A program made the translations under genes and the position numbers. A stretch of 36,604 nt of DNA. Source: Catenaria anguillulae PL171. Lineage: Eukaryota > Blastocladiomycota > Blastocladiomycetes > Blastocladiales > Catenariaceae. This document shows positions 1 to 11,226 of this stretch, one piece after another; within the stretch, counting starts at the first letter, position 1, and each line of letters begins with the position of its first letter. The stretch lies in assembly GCA_002102555.1 (NCBI GenBank), contig MCFL01000237.1:1-36604 (forward strand). The letters are read 5' to 3'. Under the pieces are notes generated by a model. That model was not told the DNA's origin. It ran no database searches and saw only the letters and a list, made by a program, of their open reading frames with translations.

Positions 1-431
1 GAGCGGCGATAGCTCGAGCACCTTGCACAGCATGGGTGGGAGCGAGCAGCATAGGTTGACCCATTCGAGCTCCTCGTCGACGGTGAAAAAGTCGATCGAG
101 TCTGCGTCAAATGTATCGTCTTGCCCTTGCTACGGACAAACAGCATGTCAATGATGATGTAATGTAAGGGGTTGCGTGGCCATAGAACGTTGGTACACAC
201 AAGTTGTGCCTCGATAGCGAGTGTTTTGCGTGCATTGGCAATGGCGGCGGCATTGGTCTCTTTGCGGATGGCGGCCAGGTCGGATTTGGAGAAGCGCCAG
301 TGCCGAAACTGGGAGGTGAGCTCAAACAGTGCTGGGACCGTGTCTTCTTCGTTTTGGGCAGTCGCCGCCGACGACGGATGGTCGGGCAGGAGGCCACCGG
401 CTGCTGTTGTTGAAGATTTGGGTGCAGTCAT
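1..431 (-). CDS. CCL1: Cyclin H (TFIIH/CAK cyclin subunit), N-terminal part, cut by window edge
   Basis: Cyclin H pairs with the CDK7/Kin28 kinase in the CDK-activating module of TFIIH, which phosphorylates the RNA polymerase II tail. Two exons are visible on the minus strand: 431-201 and 129 to the window edge, with a 71-nt intron (200-130, GTGTGT...AG, phase 0). After a disordered Ser/Ala-rich start, residues near 40 read TSQFRHWRFSKSDLAAIRKE, which closely resembles the SQYRMWSYTKDQL element before the first cyclin fold of yeast Ccl1 and the KRHWTF element of human cyclin H. Exon 2 has FTVDEELEWVNLCCSLPP, matching the EEL..VN segment that opens the Ccl1 cyclin box. The start at 431 is the first ATG of this frame. 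The cyclin boxes themselves lie outside the window. The identification rests on these two motifs. Confidence 0.75.
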   Translation of the reverse strand, partial: MTAPKSSTTAAGGLLPDHPSSAATAQNEEDTVPALFELTSQFRHWRFSKSDLAAIRKETNAAAIANARKTLAIEAQLVCTNVLWPRNPLHYIIIDMLFVRSKGKTIHLTQTRSTFSPSTRSSNGSTYAARSHPCCARCSSYRR

Positions 432-850
432 TTCGTTGAAACCGTTCCGGCAGTCATTTTTTTTTAAAGGTATACATTGACTGGGCTGCTTTAAATTTCA
501 AGTGGAAATGTTGGATGACTTCAGGTACATAATTTGTCCTGTCTTGCGGGCCACGAAGCCCAGGATGGATCAAGTCACTGCGAAACTGCGGACGATCGGC
601 GGCCCTGAGTTGAGGCCACGTCGTTTCCTGGGCCAATTGCAATGAAATACAGTGTATGTACCATGGATGCACCATCGCAATGGGGCATTGAGACCCTTTG
701 CAATCCGCTCTCAAATCCTCTTTGCACGCTCTCCGTGCTGTTGAGACCCGGGCCTCAACATCCGCGCAACCTGCTCCTTCGCGTCGCCGGCCGGTCTTCA
801 GACCGCGATCGTCCTCGGCATGCTGCAAAGTTCAAGTCAAACGTCGGTCG
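432..850. other. Intergenic stretch upstream of cyclin H
   Basis: I see no convincing gene here. A T-rich run near 461-470 lies just upstream of the cyclin H start on the minus strand. The 5' flank of the cyclin H gene, and so its promoter, must lie here, but no clear TATA box or named operator can be picked out. Confidence 0.3.
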
Positions 851-1430
851 TTCGGCCGTTTTTCACGACACGTTCGACTTGACTGGCCTCGGCGAGTGGT
901 CGATGGAAAGTGGGTTGCGAGTTGCCGACGCAGAGACAAGTAATCGTGTAAAGACGGGTATAGACGAGAATGGAACGACCGTAGGTGGTGGTTCACGGTA
1001 CGGATGATATCTCTGCTTGTGTTTCACAACTGCCAATAAGCACACATCGCGCCTGACCCAGTGATGTGTGTTTTTCGGCAGCATTTCGATATAGTTGCTG
1101 CACTCGCCCGCGTCCAATATCTGCGCCGCGCTTTCGGACGTGATCGCATCATGCTCCGAGTCGCCAACAGCCTGGCTGTTTCCTTTATCGGCACATGCAC
1201 ACCCGTTTCTGCACCTGTCATGGCGTCGATTCCATGTTTGATTTGGACCGCCAAACTCTTCAAACTCCTCACTTTACACACAAGGTCTGCTTCGCGATTG
1301 ACACAACCGCATGCAACCGGCAAGGCGGAGTACCCACTGGTCGGCAATTCGCAGCCGTAGTACCAGTCGCAGCTCTGCTGCGCACATCAATCACCAGTAC
1401 GTATTCTTGCCCATTTTCGTCAATCCCACG
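850..1430 (-). pseudogene. Coding-like minus-strand remnant, unrecognised
   Basis: On the minus strand, stretches of protein-like sequence run from about 1385 down to about 860. The upper stretch includes DWYYGCELPTSGYSALPVAC and is rich in Cys. Then, in a frame displaced as by one missing base, comes an acidic stretch starting SEEFEEFGGPNQTWNRRHDR and continuing through a Cys-rich patch to HHWVRRDVCLLAVV. An acceptor-like GCGCAG lies just upstream of the first stretch. Composition (Cys, Trp, acidic runs) looks coded rather than random, but I recognise no family and no start codon is evident. It could be a decayed gene, an exon of an unannotated gene with a sequence error, or chance. No function is proposed. 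Confidence 0.2.
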
Positions 1431-1629
1431 CTCCCGACTTGACGCTCCGAGGCCAAAGTGCGCGTCGCCCGCATGTTCAAGCATCCCTCGGCTCCCCCTC
1501 AAGCCGGGGACAGCGTGTCGGTGATGTGAGTATGTTCGCACTCGCGCCGTGTGGTGCAACGGATCGATGGTCTCACTTGATCTCCATCCCACATCTGCTC
1601 TTCTTCCCTCGGTGATTGGCTGTGGCCTT

Positions 1630-3660
1630 GACCGGGTTGAGGAGGCCGAGGCCCTGGGAACGATCCTCTCGCAGCTCGTTTGTGCGTGGACAAGATCGTG
1701 ACGAGGGCAAAACCGACGACGATGCGTGAGTTGCGTGGGTTCTTGGCCGTTGCCAACGTTTCGCAGATGTACGTACCGATGTTGGACGAGGTCTTGGAGC
1801 CGCTCACGACTTTGACCCGCGGGCGAAAGAAGGGCCCAAGTGCGCCGATTGTGTGGACTGAGGAAGCTGCGCAAGCGTTCGACGAGGACAAGCAGTTGTT
1901 TGCCAACGCTGGACACCTCAAGCACCCGGATTTCACGGTGGGCGCGAGCCCGTTTGTGTTGTGCACCGATGCTGGTACGAGCGCAATTGGGTCGGCTTTA
2001 ATGCAAGCGGACGAAGAGGGCCAACTGCAACCGATCCGGTTCCACAGCAAAATGTTGAACTCGGCGCAAAGGGCGTACAATGCGCCCAAGAAGGAACTCT
2101 ACGCCGTCATGATGGGGGTCAAGGACAATCGGGTGCACCTGTCGGGGCAGCCCTTCATCATTCGAGTGGATTCAAGTACGGTACTCGCTTAGCTTAAGGC
2201 CGGACAGGCCCTGGTTGCGGCCACGTTGGCGCTTTGGGCGGCTTACATTTCGTTGTTCGACTTCGTGCCCGAGCCCGTGACCCACGACAAAAACATGTTG
2301 GCGGACGGGTTGACTCGCCGTGAGCGAGCCGAGGCCGAGTCGGAATCGTCGGACGAGGAAGAGGTGATCGAACGCGAATTTGAACGGCGTGAGCCGGCCC
2401 GTGTATATTCTGCGGCCGCGGCACCAAGTCCGAAGGAAACGCTTGCCAGTGGTTGGTATACGGGCGAACTGGCCGAGATCGTGCGCTACTTGTCGACGGG
2501 GGAAGTGCCTACGGAGGGCAAGCGCACGGCGAAGCGCTTCAAAAAGGATTGTCGGCGATTTGAGTGGGACAAAGGTGCCTTTTGGCGTGTGCGATTCGGT
2601 GCATTGACGTCGGGGGTGGATCGGCCGCGACAGTTGGTGATTGGGCGAGCGGAACGCCGCGAGGCGTTGATGAAGGATGCGCACGTTGCCGTGGGTCATC
2701 GAGGACGTGAGGCAACATTCCAACAGTTGACGCAACAATTATAGTGGCTAGGAATGTATCGTGACGTGGCCAAGTTTGTCGCCGCGTGTTTGCCTTGCCA
2801 ACGCGACGGGCCTTTGGAGACTACGACGACGTAATGGTCGAGACCGTTGGCCCGATTGTCAAGGAGTGGGCCATCGACTTTGTGGTGTTGCCGGCCGCCC
2901 AAGGAAAGCGGTACATGTTGGACGCTCGGTGCACGTTTTCGGGTTGGGTGGAGGAGGTGCCGACACGGACGCAACGGGGATCGGAAGCCGTCAAGTTTCT
3001 TCGAGCATTCATCATTAAAAGGCACGGTGTGCCCGAGCGCGTTCTTGCGATCCGTTTCGAGCGACGAGGTCGAAGTGTTTTTGAAGTCCTACGGCGTCGA
3101 ATTGGATCGGTCGCTCGCGTACAACCTCAGGGGGTAACGCGGTGGTCGAGCACGGACACCGTGCCGTTCTGGCAAGCCTTCGACACCTTTTTGCCGAGAC
3201 GGGTAGTCCGTGGACTGAATTGTTGGGGCGAGTATTGCTGGCGGACGCCAAGGTCAAGCACGGGCAGGTCGCCGTTCTACTTGATGCATGGCCCAGAGTG
3301 TGTTGCAAATCGATTGACCGGAGGTCCGACTGAGAGCAATTCGACAAGACACCCGAGGACTTGGACACACGTGAGGATGAGTTGCGACCGTTGGCGGGCG
3401 AGCTTGAGGAGGCCAAGGCGCGTGTGGAACGGACAAGGGAGGCCGGTCGCGACCGTCACAATGCCGAGCTTGAGGAAGCTGGGTATCAAGTGGGACGTGG
3501 TGTTGATTGCCTGGTTGGATCTAAAGAGAACGGCATGCCACCAAGTTGGAGTTGACCTGGATCGGGCCTTTCGAGGTAGATGAGGCGGGGTCCACGGGTC
3601 AAGGTGGAGGCGCCGTTGGGCTCCGACCCAGCCGCCGGCGGGCCGGGTCAGGTTGCCCGC
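1630..3660 (+). mobile_element. Ty3/gypsy (Metaviridae) LTR-retrotransposon fossil, pol remnant
   Basis: This is an old, broken fragment of a Ty3/gypsy-type retroelement. The parts run in the order typical of the family: the end of the reverse transcriptase region and connection (about 1680-1900), RNase H (about 1900-2330), the zinc-binding N-terminal part of integrase (about 2600-2740), the integrase core (about 2820-3320), and an integrase tail region to about 3660. RNase H before integrase, with integrase last, separates Ty3/gypsy from Ty1/copia. No gag, protease or complete reverse transcriptase is visible upstream, and no flanking LTR pair could be found by eye. The element is broken, with roughly half a dozen interruptions, and looks old and inactive. 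The limits are approximate. Confidence 0.8.
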
Positions 3661-4214
3661 TACGGCCATTCACAGTTGTCGTCCCTCTTTCCCACAAACA
3701 AACATGATTAACATATTGGTTTTCCGGCTGCGTCAGTTTGCACGCAGCGGAGCTCTTTCCCCCCCCCCCCCCCCTCTTCCCCTGGTGCTTTCCCATTCCG
3801 CGTGTGCTGGTGTTGGCCGGCTATTTTAAACCTACTTGAAAGCGCGAGCGAGTCAGCACAAGTCGAGACACAATTACTTTACAACAATGGAACTTGCCAT
3901 ATAATTGTCGGGTTCAACCTCTCATCATTGCCTGCACTCGCTGCGTCAGCTTGGTCCGCCACTCTTCACTGGAAGCCACTTAGATCAACCTCATATAATT
4001 AGTCTCTTGACGACCCTGGCGCGACAGTCCCACTCGTCAGATCACTCCGTGCATTTCGCGGAGGTCGTGGATCACAGGGTCCGCCGATCCATCCATGCCT
4101 TGAGTGACCTCGAGGTCTCGTTGTGGCCAGTTATTAAGTACATAAAGCTATTAACCATGGGCAACTTGGATTTTGTTTTGTCTCGCAGTCCGTATTCACT
4201 CCATCCAATCAACC
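3661..4214. other. Gene-free stretch upstream of RIB4
   Basis: This lies between the retroelement fossil and the lumazine synthase start. It holds the C homopolymer at 3759-3774. A pyrimidine-rich run ending in CAG at 4188 looks like a 3' splice site, so RIB4 may have a 5'-untranslated intron whose donor I cannot fix. No gene is seen. Confidence 0.4.
3759..3774. repeat. C homopolymer, 16 bases
   Basis: A run of 16 consecutive C residues follows a T-rich patch and is followed by a short pyrimidine tract. It is a simple-sequence tract between the retroelement fossil and RIB4. Length may be unreliable in the assembly, as with any long homopolymer. Confidence 0.9.
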
Positions 4215-4827
4215 ATGCTCGACAAGGCAAAGTCCCTCACAACCCTGCCCGCCGTTGACCCGGCCCTCGTCGCCAACCGCCGCTTCCTCATCCTGCACAC
4301 CCGCTGGAACGATGCCATTGTCAACGCCCTGCGCGACGGCGCACTCAACACGCTCACCGGCAAGTATGGCGTGCCCCGCGCAAACATTGACATTGTGACC
4401 GTCCCCGGATCCTATGAGCTGCCCTTTGCCACCCAGTCGCTGCTGCAGCAGGCAAAGGCCAAGCATTCGCCGTATGCCGCCGCGATCCCAATCGGAGTGC
4501 TCATCAAGGGATCCACCATGCACTTCGAATACATTTGCGACGCCGTGTCGCAGGGCTTGATGAAGGTTGGGTTGGAGGAGCGGACGCCCGTGATTTTTGG
4601 TGTCTTGACGTGCTTGACAGATGAGCAGGTACGCCCTTGTTTCATTACGGAGAGTCTCTCGTCATCCAGTTAGATTGCACACTCACACCGAGGTTGTTGC
4701 ATCATAGGCGCATCTTCGGGCGGGCATTCCCGTCGGCGACGACAAGGGCCACAACCACGGTATTGACTGGGCCGCGGCGGCCGTGGAAATGGCGCTGCTC
4801 GACTCTGGCAATGCCAAGATTGAGTGA
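4215..4827 (+). CDS. RIB4: 6,7-dimethyl-8-ribityllumazine synthase
   Basis: Catalyses the penultimate step of riboflavin synthesis, joining 5-amino-6-ribitylaminouracil to 3,4-dihydroxybutanone 4-phosphate; enzymes of this family form pentamers or larger shells. Two exons, 4215-4628 and 4708-4827, with a 79-nt intron (GTACGC...TAG, phase 0), give 177 residues, normal for fungal RIB4. Visible motifs are [12 protein letters not shown] near the start, [12 protein letters not shown] (substrate-binding loop), [20 protein letters not shown], and [10 protein letters not shown] running into exon 2. Exon 2 carries [17 protein letters not shown], the usual C-terminal signature. The ATG at 4215 is followed directly by conserved-length sequence. 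The gene converges with the nucleoporin gene, 120 bp away. It looks complete and functional. Confidence 0.95.
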
Positions 4828-4947
4828 TTGAATGAATCAACAGATGTCATTTGATAAACATGTTTACTAATCATCAATACTTGGCGACTGAGAACGCTTC
4901 CATACACACACTCGCCGGCAAACACTCGCACAACAAAATTATAACAT

Positions 4948-7900
4948 TCACAACTCCATGGCGTCCTCATCTGCAAGCTGCTGCTGCTGCTGCTCTTGCT
5001 CGTCAAACCGCCTCTCCGTCTCAACCATCATGGACTCGTCGCGATTGTCGCCATCCTGCGCTTGCTCTTCGTCGTCCATGTTCACATCCCGCGCCTGGTC
5101 CTCGTCCTTGCGAAACACGGCATCCAGCGCGGCAATCGCATGCTTGACCTCGACCACACGCCCATCCTTGGCCTTTTCCCACATCCTTTGCGCATACCCT
5201 CCAACCAATGCGTCCACATCCGCAACAGCAATCATGCCCCAATGCAGCCCGCCCACCTCGGCATCCACGGCGCGGACCTGGTCAAGCGTCAATGCGCGCA
5301 TCGCGTCCGTGGCGCCCGCCCAAGCGCGCGGCGCAAGTCGATGCGGCATCATGTACCTCAACCACTCCTGGCGCCCTTGCTCGCAATCGCAAAACACGCC
5401 CATGTCCTCGCCCATGGGCACCGTGGCAATGAGATACAGCGCACGATGATACACCTTGGTCCACAACAGATGGCGCACTGTCGGGCCAACCACCGCCTCT
5501 GGCGCCTTGGCAAGCACGTGCGCAAGCCGCACAAGCACAGCCGGGGTGGCCGCGTCAATCAGCCACGGCAGCGGAAGCCGGCCACCGCGCTTGACAGTCA
5601 GTTGCACATACTCGGGCACGTCCACGTCCACCAGAGCCGCGGGCATGTCTGCGTGATGGCCGTACGATCCTGGCGCAACGCAAAGTCCTGCAGCGGCCGC
5701 AATGGTGGTGGCCAGGTCACGTTGGCACTCGAGAAGCGCTTGGTAATGATCCACAATGGCCATATCCACCACACGCCGCACGCTCGGCTGGTCCCTGAGC
5801 ACCCACTGGTAAAAATAGAGCGCGCTGACGGCTTGCACGGCTGTGGCCTCGACGGGCGTCGTGCGCATCACATTGGACCAGTGTGGCATGGCCTCTGCGT
5901 AGTTACCCACGGCAACGAAATAGTGCGCAAGAACCAACGAGGGGACTTGCACACGGCCCAAACGGCCACCGTCCAAAAACACCTCGAACCGGTCGGGAAA
6001 CTTGACTGCCTTGTCCACGGCCACGCTCCACCGGGCAGACACCTCGCCCGCAGGCTCCGTGTCTTCGGCCGCAGCCAACAAGGTCTTGAACAATGCATTG
6101 GCAAACTCCTGATCCGCGTGCAATTCCGTGTCCATTGCCTCGTCTGCATTGGGCAAATGGCCCGCCGCCAAAATTTGTGCGCGCAGTTCCACATGCGAGT
6201 CGTGCATTTGTGCCAGTGCGTACGCCTGCAACGGATTAACCTGCGCAAGAGTGCGCACAGCGTCGCGCCACGCGTGCGTCGACACATCCGACGCAAGCCC
6301 GGCATGGGCAAGTGTCAGCACATGTGCGGCGGCCAGCGTGGCCTCGGCAAGCGTTAACGCATCCTTGACGTGTTCGGCACCCGCTGTACCCTTGTCGCCT
6401 TGGCGAATCAGCCACTGGGCCACGTCCACGGCAATGCCCACAATGGCCTCGACCTCCGTCTCCACAGCCAACATGTCGGCAAGCGCCAGCGCGGCGTCAG
6501 CCATGGCGCCCCTGAGCACGGCCACAAATGGGTCAAGCACGTGGGACTTGCTAACGGCCCTGGCCCCGTCGGTGGCCTGCATGGCAGCCCAGTACCGCGC
6601 CGCGGCCTTGGACACAAACTTGCCCTGGGCGTCGTCTCTGTCGTCTTTTGCCACTTGCACATAGTACCGCGCGCTCTGTGTGCCACCCGTCCGTTCCACC
6701 TGGTCACTGGCTTGTGCGCCAACAATAGCCAGCGCCACCGCCGCATGCCACACGCGCGCCCTTGGCTGCTCGCCAATCCGCGTCTCGAGTCCACCGTTGC
6801 CCTCTTGCTCGGCTTGCCCACGGGCCACAACCGTGGTGACCAGATCCGCCAAATGCATCAACCGATCCGAATACTCTTCGGCGGCCTCGGGCTGCTGCAT
6901 GCCCATGTGCACAAACGCCCTGGCCACATGCTCGAGCTCCTCATCCCTTGGCACCTGCATGCCCGCGTGTGCGCGAAACAAGTTGTTTGCCCGGTCAAAC
7001 AAGTGCTTGGCCGCATCCGACATGTGTGCAATTGACTCGAGCGCCAGTTGTGCGCGCGGGGTGCGCGGCGGCAGCGGGGTTGGTGGCGCAAGGGCGGTCG
7101 GAGACACGGTTCGTTGAGGCGTAAACAAGTCGCGTGCACCGGCTGCGACACCGGCCGAGGCGGCGGCCGCGGGCGTCAAGAGCGCCGACGACGACGCCGT
7201 GGCGGGCCGGTCAAAGCCCGCCGCGCGAAACTCGTACATGCCCCTCGACAATTCCAACAACACAATGCTCGGTACCTGCTGGTCGTTCTGTTTTTGGTTA
7301 CCAAGGACGAGGGGTGCGCTGGCAACAAACCACCGCTTGCCGGCATTCCACAAGTATGCCTTTGCACCGGCATCCGTCACCACCTCGATCCCACTTGCGC
7401 TCTGCACCACGACCTTGCACTGTGCCAGGGCCACAAAGTGCACGTTGCGAATCGGGTCCAGGGTGGACGCCGCGCCCGCTTCAACAGGCCGGGCATTGGA
7501 TACGGCTGCGTCGCGCGACCACGGGTCGTGCACGGTGCGCAACTGGACGGCCCCCGAGCGGCCGTGTGCGCGCACGGCAACCACAATTGGATGCGCTTGC
7601 GCATGCGATTCTGGACTTGTGTCCGAGTTGGTCAATGGCACCGTCGATGACGCAATGTGTGTGATGGCGTATTGGTCCTTGGAGTCGCCCAGAACTACGT
7701 GCTCGATTGACTTGACGGATTGCCGCTTGAGCTCGAGCGCGGCGTGTGGTCCTCCTCCGTGTGCGGGGCCCCACAGCTCGAGCGACCGCGACGTGAGCAC
7801 GAGGGCGTGCCGGGCATTGTCGGCGAGTGCCACGGCAAGCACGGATGTGGGCCCCGCAGATGTGAACTTGCCAAAGATGGACCCGAAAAGCGTGGCGGGC

Positions 7901-8849
7901 CCCGGCTCGGGTAGCAACGTCCAAGCAAACGGATTGGCGTGTGCGGCCGATGGGGCGCCCGATCGCGCGGGCATGAGGTGCGAGGATTGGATTTGGAGCG
8001 CATACCGCGCGGATTGCGTGCACAGCAACACGCACGCATTTGCCAGCGGAACCATCCCAACGACCACTTGTTGATCCATGGCCGCTGCGTTGGAATCGGC
8101 CGCGTTGGCGGTCGCTTGCGCATCGATTGCGGGCAACGAGAGCACATCGCCCTGCGTGCCGAGCAGCCGGTACACGACCGTGACGCCGCCCGTGGGCGAT
8201 GCGAGCACGGGGATCACGGATGCAAATGCCGATCCGCTTACGGGAGCCACGGGCGCAGGAACAAGGGCCACCAAGGGTGCGCGGCCGGCAAGCGCCGTGC
8301 GCAGCTGGTCCGGGTAGACGAGCGGGTACGAGGTGCCGCGTGTGGGCGACCAGATGCGGCATTCGTGCGGGGTGGCGAGGGCGGCTGTTAACGAGGCCGG
8401 GTCCACGGCGGCTTGAGTGTCGAGGTCGGGAATGGCTGTGTATGGGGCGCACGTGAGTGGGTCATGACAGGCACGCTATCAGGTGAGATGTGGTCAGATC
8501 GGAACGTACGCTGGCCGGTGGAAGGGTCTTGGCTGAGGTTGACAATGTCCTGGGGAGCCGGGTGGATGCAGCGGATGTACTTGTTGTCAAAGTCGGATCC
8601 ACGGGCCTTGGCCGAGACACTCTGCAGAGAGGCAGAGCCAGCAAAGGACGATAATGGCTGTCCCTGGGGAGTTTCGGGTGCGACGTAGAGCGAGCGCATG
8701 AGCGAGTCGTGAACCAAGGACCGGTTGGTTGCAGAGATGGCGTTGGTCCGTGGCGGGGAGGTTGATCGCTTGGAGGATGGGCGAGAGAAGGACGGCCCGC
8801 GGGCGGGGCCCGGGGTGGCGGCAGAGGGAGCCGAAGTAGCCATAGACAT
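4948..8849 (-). CDS. NUP133: Nup133-like scaffold nucleoporin
   Basis: Likely a scaffold nucleoporin of the Y-complex (Nup107-160/Nup84 type). Exon 1 is 8849-8510 and exon 2 is 8435-4948, with a 74-nt intron (GTACGT...CAG, phase 1), giving 1275 residues against about 1150 in human and yeast Nup133. The first 110 residues are Ser/Pro/Arg-rich and disordered, as in Nup133. Next come beta-strand-rich repeats (about 115-550) with ECRIWSPTRG and, later, HALVLTSRSLELWG, the kind of blade seen in the Nup133/Nup155 N-terminal propeller. From about 600 the protein is an Ala-rich alpha solenoid (for example VYHRALYLIATV). It ends in an acidic, Gln-rich tail. Nup155/Nup170 shares this fold, so the paralogue choice is less sure than the family. 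The start at 8849 has a good context (ACCACCATG); a second ATG lies two codons on. Confidence 0.7.
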
Positions 8850-9110
8850 GGTGGTGGGTCGATTGCTTTGGGTAGATGCGCGGGTGCTACATACGTCCTC
8901 GGCATGTCCATCCGTTGCACACACACATTCCATTCTCATTTTGATTTGTATTTGTATCAAGTGAAGGCGGACCTCCGATCGATCCACGCCGATCCCCGCA
9001 ACTCACTTTGAATGTGTGCAACGCTCAACGCTCTGTTCTTCGCGAAAGGGAACGTGAAATAAAGAAATGAAAACACGTCCATATGTACAGGTATAGATAT
9101 GCATGAGAGG
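8850..9110. promoter_or_regulatory. Bidirectional intergenic region between the nucleoporin gene and the 76-aa ORF/GPI1
   Basis: These 261 bp separate two divergent transcription units, so they probably hold both promoters. No clear TATA box is evident. The claim rests on gene arrangement only. Confidence 0.4.
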
Positions 9111-9434
9111 ATGGAATCGTTGCAAAAGGTCGAGCAGCTGGCTTCACATGCATTGGCACTGGCTGCACTCGCCCTGATTTTCGCTGGTGCCGTCGCTCTC
9201 CTGCTCCACGCCTGCGAGGTACATAGCGTGTCCACTACCAACCAATTTATTTAACACCCAACTCGACATGTCTCACGCTTGAATTTTGACCTGGAACTGG
9301 AACTGGAACAGGACATTCTCAACCACTCTGCATTCCCCGAGTCGCCCGAGTCGTCCGACTTCGCCATCCGCCGCACAAGCATTACCGTCGGCCCCGCCCG
9401 CCTGCTTCGCCCACGCCGCCGCACCGCTGCTTGA
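9111..9434 (+). CDS. Candidate 76-aa single-span membrane protein
   Basis: An ATG at 9111 opens 36 codons that include a clear hydrophobic helix (about residues 12-34, reading ALALAALALIFAGAVALLL). The reading frame meets a GTACAT donor at 9219. Splicing to the AG at 9311 (93-nt intron, phase 0) joins 40 further codons ending in TGA at 9432-9434. The second exon is hydrophilic, first acidic (PESPESSD), then Arg-rich (LLRPRRRT). The donor has the GTAC form favoured in this window, which supports the model. The stop lies only 23 bp before the GPI1 start on the same strand. It could be a small membrane protein, an upstream open frame in the GPI1 leader, or chance. I recognise no family; it lacks the second helix of PIG-Y/Eri1. 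Confidence 0.4.
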
Positions 9435-9457
9435 CTTGACTGGCTGTTGCGGCAATC

Positions 9458-11226
9458 ATGATCATGGCCACGTCGTCGTCGTCGTCATCGTCAACGTCAT
9501 CGTCATGGACCGTTCTCGTACCGCACTCGACGCTCGCTGCTCAGGTCGATGAGTCCATCAGCCATGCCGCCGACTTGGCCCACCTCTACGGTGCGCGCTT
9601 CGAACATGTCCTTGTTGTGGTCAAGGCTGTCTCCGTCGCCGCACAACCAGAACCAATCGACGACACTGTGGCTCTCAATGGACTGCAATGGATTGGATCA
9701 CTGTCGACCTGCAACCACAACCAACCAGTGAGCGATTGGCTGTACTTGATTGTGGACAAGGGAACTCCCAAAGCGATCGCTTCCTTGCACGTTACTGTTT
9801 CCTGTTCCCAGATTCAATCCACGGACGCTAATTCCATACATCTTTAGTGTGGGAACTCAACCGGCAACCTTGCTCGTGTACAACCCCTGTCGCCTGCCCC
9901 GGCCTGCCCCCACCCTAAAAACCACACCAGACAAGACGCTTTACCCACACTTTCCACCCGCTCCACCAACCGATCCACTCACATCTGCTCTCACCTTCCT
10001 TCTCGATTACCAATCTTCCCGGTCACCCACCTCCAAGGGCTCTCTCTCTCAACCCGCGCCCTCGCACTTTCTGTCTCCTTCGCCGACTCCATCCCTCTCC
10101 CCACCCCCACTCTACTTTCTCCGCGAATACATGCACTCAACACGCACCTGGTGCACTCACGTGCGTGCGCACCCAACCTCTCTCCGCTCGCTCTCTGGCC
10201 TATGGCTCGCAACCAACGACCGCATCATCGGCTTCGCCCTCGCCGTATGGATCATGGACCCAGCCACTCACGCCACCGTCCAACACACGGCGCACCTTGT
10301 GGTTGACCTACTGTACGAGTTTGCCTTCCGCTACCCAACGCGGTCACTCGCCTGGTTCATGTCGTACCCAGCAGGACTCAAACTCAATGGCCCGCTCGCA
10401 CGTTTTGTGGCCGAGCTCGGCCAATGGATCGTGTCTGCCTGGACCCAAGGGCCCATCACGTTGGCCTCGACGCTGCTGCTTCACCCTTGGCTTTCATCCA
10501 TCACGGCCGTGCTCGCCATCACGGGTGGGTTTTCCCTCGTTGCGGGTGTGCTCGTGGGCGACCTGCTGTTGGGCGTGTGCGTCGCGCACCTCGAAGTCAT
10601 GCACGGGGCGACGCACAAGCTCATGCGGGCACTTGCGCGCGGGCTCGGCGCACTGGTTCAAGTGTTTGTGGGCAAGCAGTGGAACCCGTTGCGGCGCAGG
10701 ACCGAGACGGCCGAGTTTAGTGGCGAGCAGTTGCTCATGGGCACATTGGTCTTCACCATGCTTGTGTTTTTGGCGCCGACCGTGGGCGTGTTTTGGGTGT
10801 ATTTCGAGTCGGTACGTTCACTTGGCATGATTTCGCTCCACTTGATCGTTCTTCGTGACACTCGGCATGTACGCACACGTTCACTTGGGATGCCCTTGTG
10901 TGCATGCAGGTGCATATCACGATTGCTTTTGTGCGCATGATTATCGGGAGTGTGCTGTGGTTTTTGCACACATTCCCGCTGTTTTTGATCGCCATTCGAT
11001 TCAAGGAACCAGAGAGGTTGCCTGGCCCGTTGCGGATCGAGCCCATGGATGGACTGAATGCATATCGCATCCTGGTATGCATTGCAAGTTTGTTTTGACA
11101 ATTTTGTTCACAGACTCACCCTCAGTGTGTTTGCCTTCCCAACAGAATGAGCCGATTGGATGGTGGGATATCATCGCGCCCAACCGACCCGTGGTCGTCT
11201 TGCCGCGGCAACAAGTTCCATTGTGA
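9458..11226 (+). CDS. GPI1: GPI1/PIG-Q subunit of GPI N-acetylglucosaminyltransferase
   Basis: A membrane subunit of the ER complex that adds GlcNAc to phosphatidylinositol, the first step of GPI-anchor synthesis. Four exons: 9458-9741, 9848-10811, 10910-11074, 11146-11226 (introns 106, 98 and 71 nt; donors GTACTT, GTACGT, GTATGC), giving 497 residues. The Gpi1 domain fills the second half. LWLATNDRIIGFALAVW starts the membrane part, PAGLKLNGPLARFVAELG matches the PAGLK.N signature, and GKQWNPLRRRTET followed by EQLLMGTLVFTMLVFLAPTV matches the GKKWN.LR and QL..GTLLFT blocks of PIG-Q. Exon 3 reads FLHTFPLFLIAIR, like the SLPLY segment. The N-terminal 220 residues are variable and Ser/Pro-rich, and the first intron is the least certain. 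An ATG at 9464 is an alternative start. The gene converges with the kinase gene, 238 bp away. Confidence 0.88.

Noticed and set aside
480-3840. LTR pair around the retroelement fossil
   Set aside because: No direct repeat of useful length could be matched by eye on either side.
3905-3925. tRNA B-box-like GGGTTCAACC
   Set aside because: No matching A box, acceptor stem or cloverleaf could be folded around it.
4996-8391. Long open frames antisense to the nucleoporin gene, up to about 450 codons
   Set aside because: They follow from the GC-rich codon use of the real gene on the other strand, show no domain, and are His/Arg-rich shadows.
9111-9434. Calling the 76-aa frame PIG-Y/Eri1
   Set aside because: Those subunits have two membrane helices and this frame shows one; proximity to GPI1 alone is not evidence.
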